This document shows positions 40,619 to 49,312 of a DNA stretch of 64,000 nt, in pieces. Source of the DNA: DAOTXL01 sp034435455 (GTDB lineage: Bacteria > Chloroflexota > Anaerolineae > JAAYZQ01); assembly GCA_034435455.1 (NCBI GenBank), contig DAOTXL010000094.1, positions 100,583 to 164,582 of the forward strand, in the 5' to 3' direction. Each line of letters opens with the position of its first letter. The stretch's first letter is position 1. A program made the translations under genes and the position numbers. Below the pieces are notes generated by a model. It searched no databases, was not told where the DNA came from, and was given only the letters and a program-made list of their open reading frames with translations.

Positions 40619-40987
40619 GTGATTCCCGATCGAGAAGAGGTCCAGGCCATGCTCAAGCAGGCCCTGGCCGAAGCCCAGGCCCAGGGGGGCACGCAGATCC
40701 TGGAACTGCACCTGGAGATGTTTGACCCCTCCCCCCAGACGGAGCAGGCCCTGCGGGCCCTGGTGGTCGAGTTGAGCGCCAGCACGCCGGCCGAAGGCTG
40801 CCGCCTGATCGCCTTCCCGGCCCCCAGCCGCTTCATCTGCTGGAACTGCTGTGGCCTTCGCTTCGAGAGCGACAATCCGGAGGCGATCTGCCCCAACTGT
40901 GGCGAACCGGGCATGTTGATCCCCATTGAGGTGACCTTTGCCCTGGATCATGTCGTGGTAAAATCTGAACCTCCCGCAGGTCGGTAG
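40619..40987 (+). CDS. HypA-like zinc-ribbon protein
   Basis: A 122-aa protein from GTG 40619. The C-terminal zinc domain CWNCCGLRFESDNPEAICPNC matches the two CxxC knuckles of HypA/HybF nickel metallochaperones, and the beta-strand part (ILELHLEMFDPSPQTEQALR) also fits. The diagnostic N-terminal Met-His-Glu nickel site is absent, since the chain begins MIPDREEV. It is therefore a HypA-like zinc protein without the nickel motif and may not serve hydrogenase. It lies 19 nt after pstB and 29 nt before the next gene. Confidence 0.6.
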   Translation: MIPDREEVQAMLKQALAEAQAQGGTQILELHLEMFDPSPQTEQALRALVVELSASTPAEGCRLIAFPAPSRFICWNCCGLRFESDNPEAICPNCGEPGMLIPIEVTFALDHVVVKSEPPAGR

Positions 40988-41016
40988 CCCACGGGAGGCT
41001 GAAGGGAGGGAGCAAA

Positions 41017-42432
41017 ATGAAGACCCCGGCCCGCCTTCTGCTTGTTTTGTTGGTTCTGGCCTCGTTGCCGGTGGCCTGTGGGGCACCTGGACCGGTGAGC
41101 CAGGCCCAACCCCCAATGCTGCTGGTCCTGGCTCCTGTCAACGGCCAACAGGTCCCCCAGGGCCAGCCCCTGATCGTCCAGTCCACGGCGACCGATGGAC
41201 AGGGCGTGGCCCGCGTGGAGCTGTGGGTGGATGGCGCGCTGGTCCATGTGGCCAGCAATCCCGCCCCGGCCGCCAATATCCCCTTTTCGGTGCAGCAGAC
41301 CTGGCTCCCCACCATACCGGGTTCCCACTCGATCTCGGTTGTCGCCTACAATGTGGCCGGTGTAGCCAGCAGCCCTGTCCTGGTCAACATCACCACCGTC
41401 GCTGCGGGGAACATACCCCTGCCGACGACCCCTCCCAGCCCTGTCCCTCCCCCTCTGCCTGTGGCGTCCGAGACCCCTGGGCTGCCCGGACCGTCGCCCA
41501 CCGCCACCTGGACCCCTATCGTCGTTGGCCCCGGCCTCTCTCCGCCGCCCGCCTGGCCCACCGACACCCAGCCTGCGCCGACGGCGACGAACACCAGCCG
41601 GCCGCCGTCGGCGGGGGGAGGGGGCGGTACCCGGCCCTCCTCTCCCGGCCCCATCACCGACCTGGAGCAGTTCGGCACCTGGAAGCGAGGCGATCAGCCC
41701 AACGGCACCTTTGTCCAGTCGGCAGAGCAGGTCCACAGCGGCTCGTATGCCGGCAAGCTGACCTATAACTTTCCGTCGGGCGGCAACGACTTTGTGGTGT
41801 TCCTGCAGACCTACAAGCTGGGTGGGCGGCCCAACCAGATCAGCGCCTGGGTGTACGGTGATGGCCGCAAGCACTACCTCAACGTCTGGGTCAGGGATGC
41901 TGCCGGCGAGACGTGGCAGTTCCCCCTGGGGCAGGTCAAGCACACCGGCTGGCAGCAGATGGTGGCCTGGCTGGACCCGGCTGCCCCCTGGCCGGCCGGC
42001 CACATAGACGGGCCGTCCAACGGCGCGCTGGACTATCCCATTGACTTTCGCGGCCTGGTGCTGGACGACATCCCCGATAGTTTCAGCGGGAGCGGCGTCA
42101 TCTATGTGGACGACCTGCGTTGCGCTGAAGCCGCACGGCCCGCGCCCACCGCCACGGCGACGGCAACCAGGAAGCCCAGCCCGCAGCCCCCCGCCGGCAC
42201 GCCCTACGTCCACTTCTGGGCCGACACCTACTCCCTCCACCCCGGCGAGTGTACCCGGCTGCGGTGGGATGTGGAAAATGTCCGAGAGGTGTACCTGGAT
42301 GGCGAGGGGGTGACGGGGCACGGCAAAAAGAAGGTATGCCCGACCGTGACGACCGTCTATCAGCTCAAGGTTGTCTACCTGGACGGCACGGCCCATTGGC
42401 ATTCGGTGACCATCACCGTCACCGCGCCCTGA
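41017..42432 (+). CDS. Lipoprotein with Ig-like, carbohydrate-binding-like and C-terminal beta domains
   Basis: A 471-aa lipoprotein: signal sequence LLLVLLVLASLPVAC (Cys at about residue 21). An Ig-like domain (PVNGQQVPQGQPLIVQSTAT, DGALVHVASNP) is followed by a Pro/Thr/Ser linker. A jelly-roll-like domain (GSYAGKLTYNFPSGGNDFVV, later GVIYVDDLRC) is typical of carbohydrate-binding or CBM-like sandwiches. After a second short linker, the last ~85 residues (YSLHPGECTRLRWDVENVRE) resemble an Ig-like module seen in other Chloroflexota exoproteins. There is no catalytic motif. GGAGGG lies just before the ATG. Confidence 0.75.
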   Translation: MKTPARLLLVLLVLASLPVACGAPGPVSQAQPPMLLVLAPVNGQQVPQGQPLIVQSTATDGQGVARVELWVDGALVHVASNPAPAANIPFSVQQTWLPTIPGSHSISVVAYNVAGVASSPVLVNITTVAAGNIPLPTTPPSPVPPPLPVASETPGLPGPSPTATWTPIVVGPGLSPPPAWPTDTQPAPTATNTSRPPSAGGGGGTRPSSPGPITDLEQFGTWKRGDQPNGTFVQSAEQVHSGSYAGKLTYNFPSGGNDFVVFLQTYKLGGRPNQISAWVYGDGRKHYLNVWVRDAAGETWQFPLGQVKHTGWQQMVAWLDPAAPWPAGHIDGPSNGALDYPIDFRGLVLDDIPDSFSGSGVIYVDDLRCAEAARPAPTATATATRKPSPQPPAGTPYVHFWADTYSLHPGECTRLRWDVENVREVYLDGEGVTGHGKKKVCPTVTTVYQLKVVYLDGTAHWHSVTITVTAP

Positions 42433-42439
42433 AAGCCGA

Positions 42440-42997
42440 TCAACGGCTATAGCGGCCCATGAGCTGCCCTTCGGCCAGGATGTGGCCCTTCATCGCCTTC
42501 TCCACCGCCTGCTTGTCGGCGCCGGCCTGCAGAGCCAGGCGTGTATCCAGGGCATAGACCTTGAAATAGTAGCGGTGGGTGGACCCGGCAGGTGGGCAGG
42601 GGCCGCCATAGCCGAGGCGATGCCAGCTATTGCTGCCCTGGGTCCCCACTTCCGCAACCACCGGATCGGCCGGCACCCCTTCGGGCAGCGAACGGGTGGT
42701 GGGGGGAATGTTGAACAACACCCAATGGACCCAGATGCCGACCGGCGCATCCGGGTCGTCGCAGAGGACCGCCAGGCTTTGGCTGCCGGCCGGCGGCTCC
42801 GACCAGGATAGCGCCGGCGAGAGGTCCTCTCCATCGCAGGTGTATCGGGTGGGGATGGCCTCTCCGGCGCGGAACGCGCTGCTTTCGACCTGCAGCTCTG
42901 GAGCCGGTTTGCCCTGGGGGGCCCGGCTTCCCCCGCATCCGTTCAGGATGATCAGGATCAGCGCCAGCCCGATCCACGGCATGGGTTGTCCCTTCAT
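42440..42997 (-). CDS. YbhB/YbcL-type Raf kinase inhibitor-like (PEBP) lipoprotein
   Basis: A 185-aa lipoprotein: signal sequence GLALILIILNGC (lipobox Cys21), then a PEBP fold. Diagnostic segments are PTRYTCDGEDLSPALSWSEP, LAVLCDDPDAP, WVHWVLFNIP, and a Gly-rich GYGGPCPPAGSTHRYYFKVY region. PEBP-like bacterial proteins bind anions or lipids; their physiological role is unclear. AAGGAGGGG precedes the ATG. It is convergent with the preceding lipoprotein gene with only 7 bp between. The promoter region carries a 28-bp tandem duplication. Confidence 0.9.
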   Translation of the reverse strand: MKGQPMPWIGLALILIILNGCGGSRAPQGKPAPELQVESSAFRAGEAIPTRYTCDGEDLSPALSWSEPPAGSQSLAVLCDDPDAPVGIWVHWVLFNIPPTTRSLPEGVPADPVVAEVGTQGSNSWHRLGYGGPCPPAGSTHRYYFKVYALDTRLALQAGADKQAVEKAMKGHILAEGQLMGRYSR

Positions 42998-43009
42998 GAG
43001 CCCCTCCTT

Positions 43010-43065
43010 TCAACCGCTTGAGATTATACTACAGCTCTCAACCGCTTGAGATTATACTACAGCTC
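43010..43065. repeat. Perfect 28-bp tandem duplication in the promoter region
   Basis: Two identical 28-bp units (43010-43037 and 43038-43065) are joined head to tail. Each contains a minus-strand TATAAT, so the duplication doubles the -10 element of the PEBP-like lipoprotein gene and pushes the original promoter away from the ATG. Confidence 0.85.
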
Positions 43066-43079
43066 GCCTTTCCTTTCAA
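43051..43079 (-). promoter_or_regulatory. Promoter of the PEBP-like lipoprotein gene
   Basis: Minus strand: TTGAAA (43079-43074), 17-nt spacer, TATAAT (43056-43051). A second TATAAT (43028-43023) in the inner repeat unit has no good -35. Only one copy of the tandem repeat is needed for function. Confidence 0.6.
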
Positions 43080-43106
43080 GTGAACCGTCCAGGCGCCAGG
43101 CGCTTC

Positions 43107-43153
43107 ATTCGTGTATTCGTGTATTCGTGTTCCATTCGTGGTCGGCATTCGTG
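43107..43153. repeat. ATTCGTG (CACGAAT) short repeat array, second copy
   Basis: Five ATTCGTG copies start at 43107, 43115, 43123, 43134 and 43147. The last two spacings (11 and 13 bp) match those of the array at 23526-23585, read on the other strand. The region 42998-43324 otherwise holds promoters and no gene. Confidence 0.65.
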
Positions 43154-43229
43154 GATAACCAGCGCGCCGAACCCTCCCGCCTTTCGCGCGCGAAAGGGGC
43201 TCGCAGCGGGGTCTACTGCCTCCTGGGGT

Positions 43230-43258
43230 TTGAATAAATCGGCCAGGTGTGGTAAAAT
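43230..43258 (+). promoter_or_regulatory. Promoter of hsp20-lon
   Basis: TTGAAT (43230-43235), 17-nt spacer, TAAAAT (43253-43258). The leader is about 60 nt. No CIRCE-type inverted repeat is present, so heat-shock control is not evident from this site. Confidence 0.5.
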
Positions 43259-43324
43259 TGCAACCAGGAACACCGCCTAAATCAGGAGCAGAAGGGCGAA
43301 AAGGCCGCTGTTTGAGAGGGCAGG

Positions 43325-43762
43325 ATGAATCAACAAGATAGCTTGCTGGGGGTAGAGCGCGTGCGGTTGGAGATGCTGAACCTGTGGCGCGAACCGGTGA
43401 CCGTCCAACGCTTGGTTTCGACCGGACAGCCCAAGGTCTGGCGTCCTCCCACCGACGTCTACGAGACGGATGACCATGTGGTGGTCAAGGTCGAAATCGC
43501 CGGGATGAAAGTAGAGGATTTCTCTATCGCGCTGGAGTCGAACCGGCTGGTGATTTGTGGGGTGCGGCGCGATCCGGCGGCCAAGCTGGCCTATCAGCAG
43601 ATGGAGATTTTGTACGGCTACTTTGAAACCGACGCCTACCTTCAGGGAGCGATTGACGAAAACCGGATTGAGGCCACCTATCAGGATGGGTTTTTGAGCG
43701 TGTTTCTGCCCAAGGCCAGGCCGCGCCAGGTGCCCGTGATGAGTAACGAATGCTCTTCGTAA
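43325..43762 (+). CDS. Small heat shock protein, Hsp20/alpha-crystallin family
   Basis: A 145-aa chaperone. The alpha-crystallin domain runs from about residue 38 (WRPPTDVYETDDHVVVKVEI, AGMKVEDFSI) to residue 130 (IEATYQDGFLSVFLPKARP). The usual A-x-x-x-N-G-[VL]-L strand appears as ATYQDGFLSVFLPK, with QD in place of the more common NG. The C-terminal IxI/V motif is weak (RQVPVMS). sHsps hold unfolding proteins in the cytoplasm. It sits 13 nt before lon, which suggests a quality-control operon. Confidence 0.9.
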   Translation: MNQQDSLLGVERVRLEMLNLWREPVTVQRLVSTGQPKVWRPPTDVYETDDHVVVKVEIAGMKVEDFSIALESNRLVICGVRRDPAAKLAYQQMEILYGYFETDAYLQGAIDENRIEATYQDGFLSVFLPKARPRQVPVMSNECSS

Positions 43763-43775
43763 CGGAGAAAGCTTC

Positions 43776-46199
43776 ATGACCCAGGCAGAGCAAACAGAGG
43801 GAACATCCCTCCCCAGAGAACTGGCCATCCTCCCGCTGCGTGGCGTGGTGGTCTATCCCGTCACCTTTCAGGCGCTGAGTGTGGGGCAGCCCCGCTCCAT
43901 CCGGCTGGTGGATGACGCCACAGTGGGCAAGCAGTTGATCGGCCTGGTGACGGCCCGCAGCCTCGAAGTGGAGGAGCCGGGACCGGATGATGTCTATCCG
44001 ATCGGCGTAGCGGCAGCCATCCACCGCATGATCAAAGCTCCCGATGGGACGATCCGCCTGCTGGTGCAAGGGATCGAGCGCATCCGCATCGAGGAATGGA
44101 CCTGCCAGCAGCCCTACCTGCGGGCGCGGGTTAGCGCCCTGCCGGATGTGGTGGAAGAGGGGATCGAGGTCGAGGCGCTGATGCGCAACGCCGTGGACCT
44201 GTTGCGCCGTCTGGTGTCGCTGGTATCGCAATTGCCCGATGAACTGCTGATGGCCGCCCTCAACCTGGACGACCCGCGCCAGTTGGTCTACTTTATCGCC
44301 ACCAACATCCGCATGGAGATCCCCGACGCCCAGGCCATCCTGGAAATTGATAGCGTCCGTGAGAAACTGCTCAAGCTGACCACGATCATGACCAAGGAGC
44401 TGGAGGTCCTGGAGCTGGGGCGCAAGATCCAGTCGGAAGCCCAGTCAGAGATGGAAAAGATGCAGCGCGACTATTTCCTGCGCGAGCAACTCAAGGCCAT
44501 CAAAAAGGAACTGGGGGAGGAAGACGAGCAGGCGGTCGAGATCGAAGAGTACCGGCAAAAGATCGCCGCCGCCGGGATGCCGGAGGAAGCGAAAAAAGAA
44601 GCCCTCCGCGAACTGAGCCGCATGGAAAAGATGCCGCCCCAGGCAGCCGAGTATTCGGTCATCAAGACCTACCTGGACTGGCTGACCGAGATGCCGTGGC
44701 AGGTGGCCACCGAGGACCGGTTGGACATCGCCAACGCCCGGCGAGTGCTGGACGAAGATCACTACGACCTGGAGGAGATCAAGGAGCGGATTCTGGAATA
44801 CCTGGCGGTGCGCAAGCTCCGCCTGGAACGCAAAGAGGAGCGGGAGCAGGAAGAGGTACACGACTATATCCGCGAAGAGCGGGAGGGGGTGATCTTGTGC
44901 TTCGTCGGCCCGCCGGGCACCGGCAAGACCAGCCTGGGCCGCTCCATCGCCCGGGCCCTGGGCCGCAAGTTCATCCGCATGAGCCTGGGCGGGATGCGCG
45001 ACGAGGCCGAGATCCGGGGGCACCGCCGCACCTACATCGGCGCCATGCCGGGGCGGATCATCCAGGGCATCCGGCGGGTGGGCACCAAAAACCCGGTGTT
45101 CATGCTCGACGAGATCGATAAGGTCGGTGCCGACTGGCGGGGCGATCCCTCGTCGGCCCTGCTGGAGGTGTTGGACCCGGAGCAGAACCGTGACTTCCGG
45201 GACCATTATCTGGACGTGCCGTTTGACCTGAGCCAGGTGATGTTCATCACCACCGCCAACCAACTGGCCCCCATTCCCGAACCGCTGCGCGACCGGATGG
45301 AGATCCTGGAACTGGACGGCTACACCGAGGAGGAAAAGGTGCGCATCGCCCAGCAGTACCTGCTCCCCCGCCAGCTCCGGGAGAATTCGTTGCGCCCTGG
45401 CGAGTTGACCTTCGATGACGAGGCGTTGCGGGCCATCATCCGCGACTATACCCGCGAGGCCGGCGTGCGCAACCTGGAACGGCAGATCGGCACGGTCTGC
45501 CGCAAAGTAGCCACCCGGGTGGCGGAAGCCTCCGGCCCGGAGAAGGGGGAGGGGGCTGCCCTGACAGTCCACATCACGGCCGAGGATCTGGTGGAGTACC
45601 TGGGCAAACCCCGTTTCTATTTCGAAGGGGCCGACCGGTGTGAGATGCCTGGCGTGGCCACCGGCCTGGTGGTGACGCCGGTCGGTGGCGACATCACCTT
45701 CATCGAAGCCACGCGGATGAAGGGCAGCAAGCAGTTGATCCTGACCGGCAAACTGGGCGAGGTGATGAAAGAGTCGGCTCAGGCAGCCGTCAGCTATGTG
45801 CGCTCCAAGGCGGCAGAGCTGGGCATTGACGAGAGCCTCTTTGCCGAAAGCGATCTGCACATCCACGTGCCGGCCGGGGCGGTGCCCAAAGACGGCCCTT
45901 CGGCCGGAGTGACCATCGCCACCGCCCTGGTGTCGCTGCTGACCGGGCGCAAGGTCCGGGCCGATGTGGCCATGACCGGGGAGATCACCCTGCGCGGCCA
46001 GGTGCTGCCGGTAGGTGGCATCAAGCAGAAGGTGCTGGCTGCGGCACGGGCCGGGATCAATTCTGTGATCCTGCCCCGGCGCAACGAGCCAGACCTGGAG
46101 GACATCCCCGACGAGATCCGCAGCCAGATGAACTTTATCCTGGCCGAGCAGGTGGACGAGGTCTTTGCCGCTGCCTTGCGCGATGGCACCACCGCTTAA
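43776..46199 (+). CDS. lon: ATP-dependent protease Lon
   Basis: An 807-aa LonA-type protease. The N-terminal substrate domain (LAILPLRGVVVYPVTFQALS) is followed by a coiled coil, an AAA+ domain with Walker A GPPGTGKTSLG and Walker B PVFMLDEIDKVG, a GGMRDEAEIRGHRRTYIGAM segment, and the serine protease domain. The catalytic dyad is Ser709 in KDGPSAGVT and Lys752 in GGIKQKVLAAARAG. Length is normal. It degrades misfolded and regulatory proteins and follows hsp20 directly. A hairpin immediately follows the stop. Confidence 0.97.
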   Translation: MTQAEQTEGTSLPRELAILPLRGVVVYPVTFQALSVGQPRSIRLVDDATVGKQLIGLVTARSLEVEEPGPDDVYPIGVAAAIHRMIKAPDGTIRLLVQGIERIRIEEWTCQQPYLRARVSALPDVVEEGIEVEALMRNAVDLLRRLVSLVSQLPDELLMAALNLDDPRQLVYFIATNIRMEIPDAQAILEIDSVREKLLKLTTIMTKELEVLELGRKIQSEAQSEMEKMQRDYFLREQLKAIKKELGEEDEQAVEIEEYRQKIAAAGMPEEAKKEALRELSRMEKMPPQAAEYSVIKTYLDWLTEMPWQVATEDRLDIANARRVLDEDHYDLEEIKERILEYLAVRKLRLERKEEREQEEVHDYIREEREGVILCFVGPPGTGKTSLGRSIARALGRKFIRMSLGGMRDEAEIRGHRRTYIGAMPGRIIQGIRRVGTKNPVFMLDEIDKVGADWRGDPSSALLEVLDPEQNRDFRDHYLDVPFDLSQVMFITTANQLAPIPEPLRDRMEILELDGYTEEEKVRIAQQYLLPRQLRENSLRPGELTFDDEALRAIIRDYTREAGVRNLERQIGTVCRKVATRVAEASGPEKGEGAALTVHITAEDLVEYLGKPRFYFEGADRCEMPGVATGLVVTPVGGDITFIEATRMKGSKQLILTGKLGEVMKESAQAAVSYVRSKAAELGIDESLFAESDLHIHVPAGAVPKDGPSAGVTIATALVSLLTGRKVRADVAMTGEITLRGQVLPVGGIKQKVLAAARAGINSVILPRRNEPDLEDIPDEIRSQMNFILAEQVDEVFAAALRDGTTA

Positions 46200-46200
46200 A

Positions 46201-46228
46201 GTAGGGCAACGGCTCGCCGTTGCCCTAC
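46201..46228. repeat. Perfect hairpin with GTAGGGC/GCCCTAC ends after lon
   Basis: GTAGGGCAACGG (46201-46212) and CCGTTGCCCTAC (46217-46228) form a 12-bp perfect stem with loop CTCG. It starts one base after the lon stop codon. There is no T-run. The ends match the element at 732-780, so it may belong to the same REP-like family and also reduce read-through. Confidence 0.65.
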
Positions 46229-46249
46229 CGTGGTTATCAGGGAGTTGAC

Positions 46250-47953
46250 GTGACAAAAAAGAAAAGCGACAAGATGCAGTGGTACAAAATGGATTTGCAC
46301 CTTCATACCCCTGCTTCGGCCGACTGGCAGGAGCCGGGGGTCAGTTATCTGGACCTGCTGCATCGGGCCGAGGCGCAGGGATTGGACATTATTGCCATCA
46401 CCGACCATAATACAGTCGCCGGCTGCGCCGCCGTGCAGGCAGAGGTCCAGCAGCTTGATCTGCTGCAACGATTGGGGCGTATCCAGCCCGATGAGCAACA
46501 GCGATTGGAGGAATATCGCCGCCTGGGGAACAGGATGCTGCTCCTGCCCGGTTTTGAATTTACGGCCACTCTGGGATTTCACATCCTGGCCATCTTCCCG
46601 CCCGAAACCAGCATCCGCACGCTGGAACATCTGCTGCTGGAATTGAATGTGCCGGCCGACAAGCTGGATGAAGGGGCCACCGACGTGGGGGCGACCACCG
46701 ATGTATTGACCGCCTATCAGGTGATCGATCAGGCCGGCGGGTTGGTCATTGCCGCGCATGCCAACACCAGCCATGGGGTGGCGTTGCGCGGGCTTGATTT
46801 CGGCGGGCAGACACGCATCGCCTATACCCAGGATGTCCATCTCCATGCCCTGGAGGTCACCGACCTGGAGAAGCGGGGCCAGCGGACAACCGCGTCGTTC
46901 TTCAGCGGCCGCAAGCCGGAGTACCCCCGCCGCATGCACTGCATCCAGGGGTCCGATGCCCACCGCCTGACCCGCCACCCCAAGGACGCAACCCGCCTGG
47001 GATGGGGTGACCGGGTGACCGAGATTCTGCTCCCCGAACCGACCTTTGAGGCGATCAAAGCGGTGTTTCTGGGAGAAGACTTTGCCCGCACCCGCCCCTA
47101 CCGCCCGACCAAAGCCCCCTTTGACCATGTCCAGGCCGCCCGCGAAGAAGGCCCCAGCATCGTCCAGGCGTTCCACGAGAGTATGAGCCGGCAGGGAGGG
47201 CGGCTGCACGCCATCCTGCGTGACATCGTGGCCATGGCCAATACCAACGGCGGCACCATCTATGTGGGCGTCAAGGCCGATCCCAAGACGCCCCCGGTGG
47301 GGGTTGCCGATCCGGAGGAGGCCATCGCCACCCTGAAAACCGAAATCCAGCGCAAGATCACCCCGCCGTTGGAGGTGGCCATCACCACGGTCGAAACCCA
47401 GGGTCGGACGGTGCTCCAGCTCAGCGTGCCGGCGGGCAAGGATGTGCCCTATGCCATAGATGGCACTTCTATCTATCTGCGCCAGGAGGCCGAGACCAAC
47501 ATTGCCATGCGGGACGAAATCCTGGCCCTGGTCCGACGGGCGTTGTTGGCCGAACCGCCCCCCAGCCCGGGTGAGGCACCGCCCGCCCCCGCTGCCCCGC
47601 CGACCGGCGTGGAGCCACCGGGAACCGGGGTGCAGATTATCGCGACGGTCGAGCGCAAAGGGACCCTCTATCACACCGTCAAAGACCTGCGCAACGGCAA
47701 CATCGTCCAGAATGTCACCCGTTCCTCGGCCCGCAAACTGTGGCAGTACGCCATCACCGAACATGAAACCAGGCCGGTCCAGGAGGACCAGGTCCAGTGG
47801 CAGGGCGACCTGGGGCTGTGGAAATCGTCCAGGCGGGCCGGCAAGGTCCGCTACGATCTGGTGCAGCGGATGCCGGGGGGGGAACTCCATGTCTACTATG
47901 GCGTGACCGAAGATGGGATTGATGGGCCCTGGCGCGTCTTTTTGCAGGAATGA
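46250..47953 (+). CDS. PHP-domain phosphoesterase fused to AlbA_2 (Schlafen-type) domain
   Basis: A 567-aa protein from GTG 46250 (GGGAG 5 nt upstream). Residues 10-270 are a PHP domain with metal motifs YKMDLHLHTPAS, IIAITDHNTVAGC, IAAHANTSHG and a late IQGSDAHRLTRHP. Residues 310-420 are an AlbA_2/divergent AAA-4-like domain (AILRDIVAMANTNGGTIYVG, KITPPLEV, VLQLSVPAGKDVPYAIDGTS, IYLRQE). A Pro-rich linker precedes a C-terminal ~110 aa domain ending DGIDGPWRVFLQE. PHP enzymes hydrolyse phosphoesters; AlbA_2 occurs in nucleic-acid and defence-associated proteins. The substrate is unknown. The gene lies 30 nt before the AAA+ ATPase gene and after lon. Confidence 0.82.
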   Translation: MTKKKSDKMQWYKMDLHLHTPASADWQEPGVSYLDLLHRAEAQGLDIIAITDHNTVAGCAAVQAEVQQLDLLQRLGRIQPDEQQRLEEYRRLGNRMLLLPGFEFTATLGFHILAIFPPETSIRTLEHLLLELNVPADKLDEGATDVGATTDVLTAYQVIDQAGGLVIAAHANTSHGVALRGLDFGGQTRIAYTQDVHLHALEVTDLEKRGQRTTASFFSGRKPEYPRRMHCIQGSDAHRLTRHPKDATRLGWGDRVTEILLPEPTFEAIKAVFLGEDFARTRPYRPTKAPFDHVQAAREEGPSIVQAFHESMSRQGGRLHAILRDIVAMANTNGGTIYVGVKADPKTPPVGVADPEEAIATLKTEIQRKITPPLEVAITTVETQGRTVLQLSVPAGKDVPYAIDGTSIYLRQEAETNIAMRDEILALVRRALLAEPPPSPGEAPPAPAAPPTGVEPPGTGVQIIATVERKGTLYHTVKDLRNGNIVQNVTRSSARKLWQYAITEHETRPVQEDQVQWQGDLGLWKSSRRAGKVRYDLVQRMPGGELHVYYGVTEDGIDGPWRVFLQE

Positions 47954-47983
47954 GCGATACCCGCAGCGCATGGAGGCGATGGA

Positions 47984-49309
47984 GTGACAGGAACTGTACC
48001 TGGAGATGGCAAGGGAACCGCGCCGATAGAACAATTTATCCCTGAGCCTCGTTCTATCGAGGACACCGAACTGACGATGAGCTACCTGGCCGACCTGACC
48101 CTGAAGCTGGTCTATTACAAGAGCGATATGAGCAGCCTGGAGATCGCCTCCGCTCTGTGCCTGCCTTTCGTCGGGGTCATGCAGCAGGTATTGGAGTTCC
48201 TGAAACGGGAGGAATATGTCGAGATTTCAGGGTCGAAGGGGTTTGGCGAACGGGGCTACCAGTGGGTCATCACCGGCAAGGGGAGCGAACGGGCCGTACA
48301 GGCCCTGGAACGGGACCAGTATGTCGGCCCGGCGCCGGTGCCCCTGGCCCGGTACAACGAGATGGTGCTCAAGCAGACAATGGGCAACCTGCAAGTCCGC
48401 GCCGAAGATGTTCAAAAAGCGCTGGCCCACCTGGTGCTGCCGGCAGAGTTGATCAACCGCATCGGGCCGGCGGTCAATTCGGGCCGTTCGCTGTTCCTCT
48501 ACGGCCCGCCGGGCAACGGCAAGACGGTGATCGCCAAGAGCCTTATCCGCATGCTCAAAGGAACCGTCTACATCCCCTACGCGGTCATCGTGGACGGGCA
48601 GATCATCCGCGTCTTTGACGAGATGAACCACAGGCGGATCGAGGAGCCGGCGGCCAACACCCAGCCCAAGACCGGCACCGGCGGCCTGGGCCGGGTGGAC
48701 CCGCGTTGGGTTCGCATCCGACGCCCGGAGATCATTGTCGGCGGCGAGCTGGCCATGCAGAGCCTGGACCTGATCTACGATCCGATTTCCAAGACTTACG
48801 AAGCCCCCTTTCAAATGAAGGCCAACAACGGCCTGTTTGTCATTGACGACTTTGGACGCCAGGCCATGCGCCCGCAAGACCTGCTCAACCGCTGGATCGT
48901 GCCCCTGGAACTGCGCGTTGATTTCTTGACCCTGCAAACCGGCAAAAAGATCGAGGTCCCCTTTGACGAGCTGATCGTCTTTTCCACCAACCTGGACCCC
49001 CGTGCCCTGGTGGACGATGCCTTCCTGCGCCGCATCCGGCATAAGCTCAAGATCGACTTCCCGGACGAGAAAACCTACTATCAGATTCTGGCGCGGGAAT
49101 GCGCCGCCCGGAACATCGAGCTGACGCCCGAAGCGTTTGTCTATCTGATGCAGCGGCATTACCTGTCCCGGAACCGGCCGTTGCGCGCCTGCGAACCCCG
49201 CGACCTCCTGGAACAGATCACCGACATCGCCACCTACCTGGGCATCCGGCCTGCCCTGTCCAAGAAGCTGATTGATGCCGCCTGCGAGACCTACTTTGCC
49301 GAACTTTGA
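47984..49309 (+). CDS. AAA+ ATPase with N-terminal winged-helix-like domain
   Basis: A 441-aa ATPase from GTG 47984 (GGAGG 8 nt upstream). The N-terminal 120 residues (LTLKLVYYKSDMSSLEIASA, then YVEISGSKGFGERGYQWVIT) look like a winged helix. The AAA+ domain has Walker A YGPPGNGKTVIAKSLIRM, Walker B LFVIDDFGRQAM, sensor VFSTNLDPR and an arginine finger in FLRRIRHKLKI. A C-terminal helical lid follows. Such ATPases are known from several bacterial phyla, but I cannot assign a specific function. It follows the PHP-AlbA_2 gene directly, so the two may work together, and mogA follows with 3 nt between. Confidence 0.8.
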   Translation: MTGTVPGDGKGTAPIEQFIPEPRSIEDTELTMSYLADLTLKLVYYKSDMSSLEIASALCLPFVGVMQQVLEFLKREEYVEISGSKGFGERGYQWVITGKGSERAVQALERDQYVGPAPVPLARYNEMVLKQTMGNLQVRAEDVQKALAHLVLPAELINRIGPAVNSGRSLFLYGPPGNGKTVIAKSLIRMLKGTVYIPYAVIVDGQIIRVFDEMNHRRIEEPAANTQPKTGTGGLGRVDPRWVRIRRPEIIVGGELAMQSLDLIYDPISKTYEAPFQMKANNGLFVIDDFGRQAMRPQDLLNRWIVPLELRVDFLTLQTGKKIEVPFDELIVFSTNLDPRALVDDAFLRRIRHKLKIDFPDEKTYYQILARECAARNIELTPEAFVYLMQRHYLSRNRPLRACEPRDLLEQITDIATYLGIRPALSKKLIDAACETYFAEL

Positions 49310-49312
49310 GCT

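Noticed and set aside
44445..46256. 603-aa minus-strand open frame
   Set aside because: It is antisense to lon, which has all catalytic motifs.
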